Positions 17,951 through 26,025 of a stretch of 64,000 nt of DNA are shown one piece after another (position 1 is the stretch's first letter; the number at the start of each line of letters is the position of its first letter). This stretch comes from Vibrio echinoideorum (GTDB lineage: Bacteria; Pseudomonadota; Gammaproteobacteria; Enterobacterales; Vibrionaceae), in the NCBI RefSeq assembly GCF_024347455.1, contig NZ_AP025483.1:1488001-1552000 (forward strand). The letters are read 5' to 3'. The notes under the pieces are model-generated. The model searched no databases and had not been told where the DNA came from. It was given only the letters and a program-made list of their open reading frames with translations. A program made the translations under genes and the position numbers.

Positions 17951-18469
17951 GACTCCTCCTTCTTCTAAATGTTCAGGCCTTCACCTTGTCCCAACCATTA
18001 CGATGGGCGTTTGGCTACTATGCCGTCTGCTGACTTCTGCTTAATCACTTAACGAGTTACCTCGTAAAGCGCTATCGTTGTTCATCGGTTTCGCTCGCGT
18101 GAGTTGATGATGCTCACGCGCCAGGCCTGTTGAACCAGAGGCCAAGCTGGTTAGGTTAACAATCGCTTGTTAAGCAGATCTCCCCAGATAAGGACATGGA
18201 CTTTCACTGCACAACTGCATCATTTACGGTGGTCATTAAATCACTTGGCTTCGTCGTCTTGTGCCAACTCGCCTCTGACCTACGCCTAGTATGATGTTCT
18301 TGTTCATCAGCTCGCAGTTTTGCTCGCGGCTTCCTTCAGACCATTCCTCGCGGAAAAGCCCTTGCCATTCGCTAGTAGTTAACATTTAATATCAACAAGT
18401 TGATGATTAAATGGTGATTTTCCTACAGAGGACTCTCACCTCATTAGTTCATACCCATGCTGGGCGTAC

Positions 18470-18561
18470 ACAAAGTATTTAAGAGTGATTCGCAACGCTT
18501 GGCGTTTTCGCTTCGCTCAAGTATAGCCAAGCGTCGCTCACACCTTAACGCGTAGTTATGG
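18470..18561 (+). other. attC recombination site, split by the group II intron
   Basis: The site continues from GCTATA at 16511-16516. Arms TTTAAGAGTGA (from 18478) and TCACACCTTAA (near 18538) are complementary, and inner segments CGCTTGGC and GCCAAGCG pair. The right core is GTTATGG at 18555-18561. Sequence closely matches the intact site at 18957-19052. attC sites are the IntI targets that end integron cassettes; no integrase gene is in this window. Confidence 0.8.
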
Positions 18562-18595
18562 TATGATGTTCCTTTTGATTTATGAAGGTGTCAGT

Positions 18596-18943
18596 ATGTT
18601 AAAGTCGGTAATTGTAGTTCGTGCGAACGAGAGTCTAGATAAAGATGCTATTGATCAGATGCTTGTTAAAGGGTTCGCACCCGGGTTCAAAGCCTCTAAG
18701 GCTAGAGTTAATCGTGAAATTCAGCACATTATTATTACAAACACTGAGAATAATAGAGCGCTATTAGCTCAAGTTAAAAAGGCAACTGTGCACGAGTCCA
18801 CAAAGAAAACAGAACCAAATAGTGATGGTCGAATTGATGTGTATTTTACAAATCCTAAAGAAGTAGACCCTAAGGCCCTATACGAGAATGTTCAGTTTAA
18901 TAATTCTAACCCTGTACGTTACATAGGTGAGTACTGGAAGTAG
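18596..18943 (+). CDS. Integron cassette protein of unknown function
   Basis: The 115-residue soluble protein starts at ATG 18596, preceded by GAAGG seven bases upstream; an in-frame ATG at 18563 lies inside the attC edge and is less likely. It begins LKSVIVVRANESLDKDAIDQML and is rich in Lys, Asn and Val, with no recognised motif. It is bounded on both sides by attC sites, so it is a complete gene cassette. Function unknown. Confidence 0.7.
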   Translation: MLKSVIVVRANESLDKDAIDQMLVKGFAPGFKASKARVNREIQHIIITNTENNRALLAQVKKATVHESTKKTEPNSDGRIDVYFTNPKEVDPKALYENVQFNNSNPVRYIGEYWK

Positions 18944-18956
18944 CTTTGAATACATA

Positions 18957-19052
18957 ACTAACAAAGCATTTAAGAGTGATTCGCAACTCTTGGCAGTTTC
19001 GCTTCGCTCAAGTATAGCCAAGCGCGGCTCACACTTTAATGCGGCGTTATGT
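18957..19052 (+). other. Intact attC recombination site
   Basis: About 96 bp run from the left core CTAAC to the right core GTTATGT. GCATTTAAGAGTGA (18966 on) is imperfectly complementary to TCACACTTTAATGC (19029 on), and an inner CTTGGC/GCCAAG pair closes the stem. It ends the cassette at 18596 and precedes the PIN-domain cassette. Confidence 0.85.
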
Positions 19053-19075
19053 GATTATTGGTAAATCGAGGGTAT

Positions 19076-20218
19076 ATGAGTCAGAAAGAATACGATGCAA
19101 TATTGGTAGATACATCAATATTTGACGGGAACGGACTACGGTTGGAGAGTGGTTTACTAAGTAAACTAAAGCAGTTTGCCAAGAGTGATATCGACTTTCT
19201 GATGCCTGATGTCATAGAACATGAAATTTTAGCTCACCTTGATAAGAAAATTAGAGTTTCACGTAACGCACTAGAAAAAGCTATTAATGATGCGTCTTCC
19301 CATCTGTTTTTTGATGGCAGCATTTTAAACGATGCTAAGAAGTTACTGGTAGATAGCACAGAAATTGAAGAGCTTGCTAAATCAAGGCTAGAGGCTTTTC
19401 TTAAGGCTACGAACGCACTTAAATTAGAGTGTGACGACTATATTTCTGTTGGTGAACTGCTAAAGAAATACTTTTCGAATGAAGCTCCTTTCTCAGAAAC
19501 AGGTAAAAAGAAGAATGAATTTCCAGATGCCATCATACTTATGGCTGTTGAAGAGTGGGCTGACCAAGAGGGCAAGTCGGTTCTCGCAGTAGCAAAAGAT
19601 AATGATTGGGAGCGTTACTGTCAGAGCTCAGCGAATATTGATCATATAGACGATTTGTCAAAGGCCTTGTCACACTTTAACACTGCAACAGCCCCATATG
19701 CTTTAGTCGAAAGCCTCAAGCAGTCTTTAGACTCATCTTCTGCAGTCGGATTTCTATCGAAAATCGAATCAAGCTTAGAGCTCGCTCTGTTGGGCTTTAC
19801 GCCAGACCAAGAAGCAGATTCTCAATTCTATTGGGAAGCGGATGGGGCATCAGGTCGGTTTAATAGTTTTAAATTCATGGAACATGATTTCACAGTCGTA
19901 GATACAGATACAGATACAGATACAGATACAGATACAGATAAAGATTGGGTAGTCATAGAAGCTTGGGCTGAAATTACTGTGGAAGCAGATGGCGAGTTTT
20001 CATTATCAGCTTATGATGGTATTGACCGAGATTACGTAGGCTTGAATAGTATCACCGTAACAGCTGAAGCTGAATTTCAGTCTGAAATACTGATTACCAT
20101 CTCTGGTGACTTGAGTGGTGATATAAATGAACTTGATATTGATGACGTCGAAATAGTTGACTCTATAACCACTATGGATTTTGGTGAACTAGAGCTTGAT
20201 TACGGGGACTACTATTAA
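19076..20218 (+). CDS. PIN-domain (DUF4935-like) nuclease with acidic repeat and C-terminal domain
   Basis: The 380-residue protein starts at ATG 19076 with GAGGG just upstream. The first 220 residues form a PIN-like fold: AILVDTSIFDGNGL near the start, PDVIEHEILAHL, EFPDAIILMAVEEWA and VAKDNDWERY place the acidic residues typical of PIN ribonucleases. A run of Asp-Thr dipeptides follows, encoded by six GATACA units (19901-19936), then a beta-rich acidic domain of about 90 residues. Some DUF4935 proteins sit in toxin or defence loci, but no partner gene is seen. attC sites on both sides show that it is a mobile cassette. Function is inferred from fold only. Confidence 0.7.
   Translation: MSQKEYDAILVDTSIFDGNGLRLESGLLSKLKQFAKSDIDFLMPDVIEHEILAHLDKKIRVSRNALEKAINDASSHLFFDGSILNDAKKLLVDSTEIEELAKSRLEAFLKATNALKLECDDYISVGELLKKYFSNEAPFSETGKKKNEFPDAIILMAVEEWADQEGKSVLAVAKDNDWERYCQSSANIDHIDDLSKALSHFNTATAPYALVESLKQSLDSSSAVGFLSKIESSLELALLGFTPDQEADSQFYWEADGASGRFNSFKFMEHDFTVVDTDTDTDTDTDTDKDWVVIEAWAEITVEADGEFSLSAYDGIDRDYVGLNSITVTAEAEFQSEILITISGDLSGDINELDIDDVEIVDSITTMDFGELELDYGDYY
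19901..19936 (+). repeat. GATACA hexamer array inside the PIN gene
   Basis: Six perfect GATACA units, then GATAAA, encode the Asp-Thr run. Because the unit is 6 bp, slippage would change linker length without breaking the frame. Confidence 0.95.
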
Positions 20219-20220
20219 TC

Positions 20221-20345
20221 ACATAACAAATTGCTCAAGAGTGATTCGGCACGCGTGGCATTTTTACTATGCGTTGCGTTTGATGTTTAAGGGGTATGCG
20301 GAGGCATCGGTATTGCGTTGCTCACCCCTTTACAGGGCGTTATTG
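20221..20345 (+). other. Longer attC site (VCR-like)
   Basis: A 125-bp site runs from ACATAAC at 20221-20227 to GTTATTG at 20339-20345. It shares AAGAGTGATTC and GTGGCATTTTT with the two shorter sites upstream, and has an internal AAGGGG/CCCCTT pairing. Its length and TGGCATTTTT block resemble V. cholerae repeats (VCRs). It closes the PIN cassette. The remaining bases to 20525 hold only a presumed promoter for panB. Confidence 0.75.
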
Positions 20346-20525
20346 CATTCATAGTTCATCGTAACAATCATTTTCCCTAGGTTTAACGTCCACTAACTCA
20401 ACGTATTTTCTGAATTGAACATAATTTGTGGGCGTTTAGCTAACACCATATTTTCACTTCCATAGCTCAATTAAAACTAATAGTATCAGTGCTTTAATAA
20501 CGCATGATTTTATGAGAGCAAGAAC

Positions 20526-21290
20526 ATGAAACACACTCCAAGTTCTTTTATGGAAATGAAAGGGAAACAACGTATTCCGATGTTGACCGCTTATACATTC
20601 CCAGTGGCTGCAAGTATCGAATCTGCTGGGATACCTATTATTCTTGTTGGTGATACTGTCGGCATGGTTGAAATGGGCTTTAGCAGTACGCGAGATGTGA
20701 CCATTGAGCACATGGAATATCATGTAGGGGCAGTGCGTCGCGGTGCTCCAAATACTCACATTATTGGTGACCTCCCATACTTAACCGACCGTTCTCCTGA
20801 AGTCGCGTTAGTTAATGCTAAAAGGCTGATGCAGGCAGGTGCAGACAGCATAAAGCTAGAAGGTGCGAAACTCGATGTTATTGCTCACCTTGTCGCAAAC
20901 AATATCCCAGTTGTTGGCCACACGGGGTTAACTCCGCAAACGGCAACAAATTTCAAGAAAGTAGGGCAATCTGCTGAAGATGCTCAAACCGTAAGCGAAG
21001 AAGCAAAAGCGATTCAAGAAGCGGGTGTGTTTATGTTGGTGCTTGAGCACATTCCTTCTTCACTTGGCGAATCGATTACTCAAGAGGTTAGTATTCCTAC
21101 GATTGGGATTGGCGCGGGTGCTGATTGTGATGGTCAGGTATTAGTGATCAATGATGCGCTCGGACTTGGTAACCGATGGCCTCCGTTTTCAAAACAGTAT
21201 GCTCATTGCAGCCAAACTATCTTTGACGCAGCAAATGAGTTTGCTACGGAAGTAAAAACGAACGTATTTCCGAACAACCTGAGCAAATAA
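20526..21290 (+). CDS. panB: 3-methyl-2-oxobutanoate hydroxymethyltransferase (PanB-like, stand-alone)
   Basis: The 254-residue enzyme adds a hydroxymethyl group from methylene-tetrahydrofolate to ketoisovalerate, the first step of pantothenate synthesis. Metal and substrate residues are kept: VGDTVGM, GDLPYL, SIKLEGAK and LVLEHIPSSL; VVGHTGLTPQ and IGIGAGADCDGQ are also typical. Vibrios normally carry panB next to panC in the core genome; here there is no panC, and the gene follows a cassette attC. It is probably a horizontally acquired paralogue, possibly acting on a different 2-oxoacid. The C-terminal GNRWPPFSKQY differs from the usual GHIPKFAKNY. Confidence 0.85.
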   Translation: MKHTPSSFMEMKGKQRIPMLTAYTFPVAASIESAGIPIILVGDTVGMVEMGFSSTRDVTIEHMEYHVGAVRRGAPNTHIIGDLPYLTDRSPEVALVNAKRLMQAGADSIKLEGAKLDVIAHLVANNIPVVGHTGLTPQTATNFKKVGQSAEDAQTVSEEAKAIQEAGVFMLVLEHIPSSLGESITQEVSIPTIGIGAGADCDGQVLVINDALGLGNRWPPFSKQYAHCSQTIFDAANEFATEVKTNVFPNNLSK

Positions 21291-21317
21291 GCCACATAGA
21301 TAATAGCTTTAGGTTAA

Positions 21318-21352
21318 ATCGTAATGCATGGCATTTTTCCGTGCATTACGAT
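21318..21352 (+). terminator. Hairpin after panB
   Basis: ATCGTAATGCA (21318-21328) pairs perfectly with TGCATTACGAT (21342-21352), extended inward by TGG/CCG. The loop carries the TGGCATTTTT block also found in the attC site at 20221, so it may be a shortened attC rather than a terminator. Confidence 0.5.
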
Positions 21353-21431
21353 AAGCATATGATGTGTATTTGGACGTTCGGTGTTGAGCTGTCTTGACTC
21401 TCTCATCAAACGTCAGTTTCATGGAGGAAAC

Positions 21432-22322
21432 ATGACAAGCGACCAACTATTGGAAAAGGCACTTTATAGCAGTGCTAGCATCCACCAACCTCATTCATTA
21501 AAAGCTTATTTGGCTGCGAATTACCTTAATGATTATTTCGGCACAACCGACAATGTGTGGCTTAAAACGAGTGAGTTGATAGATAAAAATGAGATTGAAG
21601 TTTTAGGCGAGTACTCAGCAACGCTACAAGCGCCTAAGTTTACGGATTTTCGTATTCATAGGATATTGGATAATGGGGTATACCCAGCGTCGTATGCTGC
21701 TTTAATGCAGTGGCATGAGAATAAGGGCTTTCAAGATATCTTTTCGCATTACGTTTCGCAGGCTTCTCAAACCAGCGAATACCTTTCCCACAATGTGACT
21801 ATCTTATTGGCGCTGAACCGTGTTTACAGTGAGTTAGAGCCGTCTCAAGTTCCAGCGTTCCTCAACCGCTTCACTGAATTTGTCACATCGACAAGTTCAG
21901 GCGGCGACCAAAGCACTTATGCAGGTGAAGTCGTAGATCTCAATAGCGTATTACAAGCATGCTTAAAACAGTTTGGTTTCTTTGGGCATAACCTCATTAC
22001 GCTGACGTGGATATTGCGTTGCAAGGAAGAGTTGTCGAAAGAGCAATATGACGCAATGCTTTCTAATCTTTATCGACAGGCCAATAGCCCTTTGGAAGAT
22101 CCTGACGATGAGATTGATCAAGCTATCCTAGCGCAGTGTCAAAGCTCAGATAATTCAGGTGAGCTCTATGACAATGTCCACCGATTGGTTTTTGGGTATA
22201 CATCCAACCTTCACCAGATAACCCTAGCGGATGCATTGTGCTTTCTTCACGAACGATTCCCTGCACATACATCGGGGCTAAAGCACATTGCCGAGTATCA
22301 GTGTCGTCTGTTAGAAAAGTGA
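21432..22322 (+). CDS. Conserved-looking protein of unknown function
   Basis: The 296-residue product starts at ATG 21432 with a strong GGAGG site (21423-21427); an earlier in-frame ATG at 21381 lacks one. The protein is soluble, mostly helical, without cysteine motifs: SIHQPHSLKAYLAANYLNDYFG near the start, HNLITLTWILRCKEELS in the middle, QITLADALCFLHERFPAHT near the end. I do not recognise the family. A 33-bp piece spanning its ribosome binding site and first codons is repeated at 26779. It follows panB by 140 bp and could share its transcript. Confidence 0.65.
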   Translation: MTSDQLLEKALYSSASIHQPHSLKAYLAANYLNDYFGTTDNVWLKTSELIDKNEIEVLGEYSATLQAPKFTDFRIHRILDNGVYPASYAALMQWHENKGFQDIFSHYVSQASQTSEYLSHNVTILLALNRVYSELEPSQVPAFLNRFTEFVTSTSSGGDQSTYAGEVVDLNSVLQACLKQFGFFGHNLITLTWILRCKEELSKEQYDAMLSNLYRQANSPLEDPDDEIDQAILAQCQSSDNSGELYDNVHRLVFGYTSNLHQITLADALCFLHERFPAHTSGLKHIAEYQCRLLEK

Positions 22323-22735
22323 GTTTAATTAGGACGTTGCATTTAACTTATGCAACGTTATCAGTCTAGTTAGCGCAGAAGTACAACTTACACGCTAATC
22401 GGATCTCAAATTGAGAAAAGAACTACTTGATAATGCAGCTATGCTCTTTACTTCTGAAAACCAGTCCGGTGTCAAATATGGCTCACATATTACGGATCTC
22501 CCACGCAAAGGCGAACGTTTGCCTTTTGTTTCTCGGAATTTAGTTGCAGCAGTAAATGACATACAAACATAGAGGTAGCGCACAGAATCGAAAAAGGGGA
22601 TATCGCGATTACGTAATCATTGATCTAGCCGATAGTGAGATAGTGATAAGAGGTCGATAATTCGTTGTCGGATCTAAATTAGAACTTTAAATCTAATTTC
22701 TAAGTAGTTGTTATCTCAGGAAGAGTCTTTGTGCT
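22323..22735 (+). other. Intergenic region with hairpin and a possible gene fragment
   Basis: A hairpin at 22334-22358 (ACGTTGCAT arm) may end the preceding gene. A frame at 22411-22572 starting TTG reads LRKELLDNAAMLFTSEN and ends VAAVNDIQT. It looks protein-like but lacks a good start, so it may be a short gene or the tail of a lost one. From 22573 to 22735 I see only the presumed promoter of the transporter gene. Confidence 0.35.
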
Positions 22736-24154
22736 ATGCGCCCCTATATTAAATACATTATCCCTATTTTAATTCCTTTCATTATCCTCGTAATGCCGCT
22801 ATCAGCGTTTCCATTTGAAGGCCTTACGATTATTCAACAACGCGTTATCGCGATCTTTTTATTAGCGGCATTGTGCTGGGTGTTCGAGCCCATCCCGATC
22901 TACGCGACGTCTGTTGTTATTATCGTTCTGCAATTGTTGATGTTGTCGGATAAAGGGCTGATCTTTTTAAGGTTTGAGCATGGGCAGGAACATTTTGGTG
23001 AGTTGTTAAAATACAGCGACATCATGGCGACATTCGCCAGCCCAATCATCATGCTGTTTTTGGGCGGTTTTTTCTTAGCAATGGCCGCCACTAAGTATCG
23101 ATTGGACGTAAACTTAGCCCGTGTATTATTGAAGCCATTTGGACAAGACCCAAAATTTGTGATGCTCGGCTTAATGTTGATCACTGGTATCTTTTCGATG
23201 TTTATGTCTAACACGGCAACAACGGCAATGATGCTATCTATTTTAACGCCGGTACTGGCTGTGTTTGGCCCGAAAGACCCCGGTCGTATAGCGTTTGCGC
23301 TTTGTATCCCTGTTGCCGCTAACATCGGTGGCATTGGTACCCCGATCGGTACCCCCCCGAACGCTATCGCACTTAAATATTTAGTTGGTGACAACCTAAT
23401 TACGTTCGGTGAATGGATGGCATTTGGTGTGCCGTTTGTCGTTATTATGATGGCGTTAGCGTGGTTTTTAATAGGCTTTATGTACAAAGCTGACCAAAAG
23501 AAAATCGAGCTAAGCATCAAAGGCAAATTCCTTAAAACGCCCAAAGCCATTGCGGTATACGTCACTTTTGCGCTCACCATCATTCTTTGGTTAATGGGCT
23601 CAAGCCATGGCATGAACTCTTATACCGTCGCTCTGATTCCTGTTGCTGTGTTCTCTCTCTCCGGGATCATCAATAAAGAAGACCTGAAGAAAATTTCTTG
23701 GGACGTATTGTGGCTTGTCTCAGGTGGTATTGCGCTTGGCTTAGCTCTCGATAAAACTGGCTTAGCAAGGCTCGTGGTACACAGTATTCCGTTTGATACT
23801 TACTCACCATATGTGGTGTTGTTCGGAGCGGCGTTCTTGTGTTTGGTAATGGCAAACTTTATGTCTCATACCGCAACGGCTAACTTGTTAATGCCAATTA
23901 TGGCTGCATTAGGGTCGTCTATGGCTTCACTCACGCCACTAGGCGGTGAGTTAACGTTAATTCTGGTTGTGACTTTTGCCGCTTCATTAGGTATGTCGCT
24001 GCCAATCAGTACGCCACCGAATGCGTTGGCTCATGCCACAGGTCATGTGCAAAGTAATCAAATGGCCAAAATCGGTATTATTTTAGGTGTGGTTGGTGTG
24101 CTACTGAGTTTTGTTATGGTGTGGGTGCTACATTCAATTGGTCACATAGGATAA
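22736..24154 (+). CDS. DASS/SLC13-family sodium:anion symporter
   Basis: The 472-residue membrane protein has about 11-12 hydrophobic segments and the twin motifs of the divalent anion:sodium symporters: MSNTATTAMMLS and MSHTATANLLMP, each followed by a proline-rich loop (GTPIGTPPNAIAL and SLPISTPPNALAH). These bind the carboxylate or sulfate substrate and sodium. Likely substrates are C4- or tricarboxylates, but this cannot be read from sequence. A histidine kinase gene begins 6 bp after its stop and a response regulator overlaps that, so the three form an operon, and the two-component pair probably senses or controls the transported compound. Confidence 0.87.
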   Translation: MRPYIKYIIPILIPFIILVMPLSAFPFEGLTIIQQRVIAIFLLAALCWVFEPIPIYATSVVIIVLQLLMLSDKGLIFLRFEHGQEHFGELLKYSDIMATFASPIIMLFLGGFFLAMAATKYRLDVNLARVLLKPFGQDPKFVMLGLMLITGIFSMFMSNTATTAMMLSILTPVLAVFGPKDPGRIAFALCIPVAANIGGIGTPIGTPPNAIALKYLVGDNLITFGEWMAFGVPFVVIMMALAWFLIGFMYKADQKKIELSIKGKFLKTPKAIAVYVTFALTIILWLMGSSHGMNSYTVALIPVAVFSLSGIINKEDLKKISWDVLWLVSGGIALGLALDKTGLARLVVHSIPFDTYSPYVVLFGAAFLCLVMANFMSHTATANLLMPIMAALGSSMASLTPLGGELTLILVVTFAASLGMSLPISTPPNALAHATGHVQSNQMAKIGIILGVVGVLLSFVMVWVLHSIGHIG

Positions 24155-24160
24155 CGATAC

Positions 24161-25516
24161 GTGTATCAACAAAAGCTAGAAGCACTTATCGATCGTTATT
24201 TTAATCAGATAGAACGTCGGGTGACGTGCCGTGCCGGTAACACCATTATTGAACAATCAGCGTTAAACACTCGTTTATATTATGTGTTTAGTGGAGAGCT
24301 GGAAGGGTTTTATTCCGAAGCGAATACACCGCAAGTGCGAGTGTTTAGCGCGGGTAGTGGGGCTTTTATAGGTGTTCATAGCTTCTTTTCAGGTAATTGG
24401 ACAGCATCTTCAACGGTTGTTGCCAAAACCGATGTTGAGTTAGCGTGGATCGATAAAGACACGCCTGCAGAAGATGAACGTAAGTTTGGTCCTCTTACCG
24501 CACAGTTCACACCTGTGATCGTCAATGAGTTGTCGCGTCGTCAACGCCGTGCAACACAAGAAGCGATAGCGAAACAAAAAGCGCTAGAGAAGTTACATAC
24601 TGCTGAGCAAATGACGACCTTGGGTCAATTGGCTGCAGGGATTGCCCATGAGCTTAACAACGCTATTGGTGTAGTAAATAGTAAATCTGGCCGACTTGAA
24701 ACGGTCATCATGGATCTGCTTGAAGAAGTGCACCCAGAAGCCAGTCAATTTTTCGATTTTGGGTTAATGCATGGTCAGAAAACGTCGTCGTCAGAAGCGC
24801 GAACACGTGGGCGACAATTTGAAAGAAAATATGGTTTAGACAAAAACATTGCACGCTCTCTTGCAAAGGCGATTCCAATTAACGCTTTATCTGCAACAGA
24901 CGTTATTTCAAAACATTGGCTGAAAAACCCAGAAGAAGCGATTCGCTTTTGGCAGATGGGCTGTGATTTACATGATTTACGTTTGGCATCTAGACACACT
25001 GTTGGCATCGTAAAATCGGTTAAACAACTTGGCAGAATTGACATTGACACCGAAGAAGCGGTTGATATTAACGACTCCATTAACCATGCCTTATCGTTGT
25101 TACAAAGTGAGTTACGTAGAGTGTCTGTGCGATTGAGCCCAGCAGATTTGCCGACTTTTAAAGGCTCGAAAACAGAGCTCGTTCAGATTTGGGTCAACAT
25201 TGTAAAGAATGCTTGCGATGCAATGTCGAATTCAGACGATGCTGCAATAGAAATTCAAACCAGATTAAATAAGAAAAGAATATTAGTTACGATCACGAAT
25301 AACGGCCCTGAGATAGACGAGGTGACTCGTAGAAAGGTATTTCAGCCCAACTTCACCACTAAAAAAGGTGGTTTATCGTTTGGATTGGGCTTGGGTTTAT
25401 CAATAGTTAAGCGGATTGTGGCGGGTTATGGCGGAAGTATTATTGTGAAAAGTGATGCTTCTAAAACTGTATTTAGGATCAAGTTACCAGTAGAGGGTGA
25501 ACATGGAGAAGCTTAA
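24161..25516 (+). CDS. Histidine kinase with cyclic-nucleotide-binding-like sensor
   Basis: The 451-residue protein starts at GTG 24161. Residues 1-130 resemble a cNMP-binding (CAP_ED) barrel: RVTCRAGNTIIEQSALNTRLYYVFSGELEGF. A helical linker follows, then the phospho-acceptor His163 in GIAHELNNAIGVV. Between the H-box and the ATPase lies an unusually long insert of about 110 residues (LETVIMDLLEEVHPEASQFF to RHTVGIVKSVKQLGRID). The HATPase domain has NIVKNACDAM and GLGLGLSIVKRIV. No transmembrane helix is seen, so the kinase is cytosolic. It overlaps the response regulator by 14 bp and follows the DASS transporter. Confidence 0.85.
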   Translation: MYQQKLEALIDRYFNQIERRVTCRAGNTIIEQSALNTRLYYVFSGELEGFYSEANTPQVRVFSAGSGAFIGVHSFFSGNWTASSTVVAKTDVELAWIDKDTPAEDERKFGPLTAQFTPVIVNELSRRQRRATQEAIAKQKALEKLHTAEQMTTLGQLAAGIAHELNNAIGVVNSKSGRLETVIMDLLEEVHPEASQFFDFGLMHGQKTSSSEARTRGRQFERKYGLDKNIARSLAKAIPINALSATDVISKHWLKNPEEAIRFWQMGCDLHDLRLASRHTVGIVKSVKQLGRIDIDTEEAVDINDSINHALSLLQSELRRVSVRLSPADLPTFKGSKTELVQIWVNIVKNACDAMSNSDDAAIEIQTRLNKKRILVTITNNGPEIDEVTRRKVFQPNFTTKKGGLSFGLGLGLSIVKRIVAGYGGSIIVKSDASKTVFRIKLPVEGEHGEA

Positions 25517-25976
25517 TTTAATCTGTGTCGATGACCAGAGGGAAGTACTGAGCGCAGTGGTACAAGATTTAGAGCCGCTGGCGAGTTGGCTGAATATTGA
25601 AGATTGTGAATCAGCGCAAGAAGTGCTTGATCTCATTGATGAACTTGACGCAGAAGGCGAATACATTACCGTCATCGTGTCTGATCATGTGATGCCAGGG
25701 AAAACGGGTGTGGAGTTACTCACTGAAGTGTTCCACGACAGCCGCTTTCCGAATACAAAGAAAATTCTTCTTACGGGGCAGGCTACTCATACTGATACCA
25801 TCAATGCGATTAATGCAGCAGGCATCGACCGTTACTTTGAAAAGCCTTGGCAAGCAAGCACATTAGTTGAATGCATTCGTACTCTTGTCACTGAGTACAT
25901 ATTTGATCAAGGGCTTGATTACACGGACTATCAGAATGAGCTCGACCAACAGGTTGTGTTGAGACGCTTACGTTAG
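25503..25976 (+). CDS. Receiver-only response regulator
   Basis: The 157-residue protein is a CheY-like receiver: acidic pair in LICVDDQRE, phospho-acceptor Asp61 in VSDHVMPGKTG, Thr in KILLTGQA and Lys in YFEKPW. Only a short helix follows, so there is no DNA-binding or enzymatic output. ATG 25503 is preferred over GTG 25497 because GAGG is six bases before it. It presumably acts by protein contact or passes phosphate on; its kinase is the overlapping upstream gene. Confidence 0.85.
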   Translation: MEKLNLICVDDQREVLSAVVQDLEPLASWLNIEDCESAQEVLDLIDELDAEGEYITVIVSDHVMPGKTGVELLTEVFHDSRFPNTKKILLTGQATHTDTINAINAAGIDRYFEKPWQASTLVECIRTLVTEYIFDQGLDYTDYQNELDQQVVLRRLR

Positions 25977-25987
25977 TCTCTTATGTT

Positions 25988-26020
25988 AGCGACTTACATT
26001 AGTCATTAATGTAAGTCGCT
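25988..26020 (+). terminator. Strong hairpin ending the transporter/two-component operon
   Basis: AGCGACTTACATTA pairs with TAATGTAAGTCGCT around a 5-nt loop, a 14-bp perfect stem. The T run is poor. Confidence 0.65.
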
Positions 26021-26025
26021 TGAAA

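Larger units (their letters stand above)
16517..18469 (-). mobile_element. Group IIC (attC-targeting class) intron
   Basis: A 1.95-kb element on the minus strand encodes a maturase and ends in RNA domains V and VI. The 5' end is placed near 18469 (intron starting GTACGCCCAGCATGGG) and the 3' end near 16517 (ending CTACCCGAT). Removing it joins GCTATA (16511-16516) to ACAAAGTATTTAAGAG (18470 onward), which restores the left arm of an attC nearly identical to the one at 18957. The bottom-strand insertion context is TTGT|TATA. IIC-attC introns are known to invade the bottom strand of attC sites, giving exactly this orientation opposite to the cassette gene. Boundaries may be off by 1-3 bases. 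Confidence 0.85.

Noticed and set aside
22900..23613. 237-residue open frame on the minus strand
   Set aside because: It is fully antisense to the DASS transporter gene and has low-complexity composition from the reversed hydrophobic codons.
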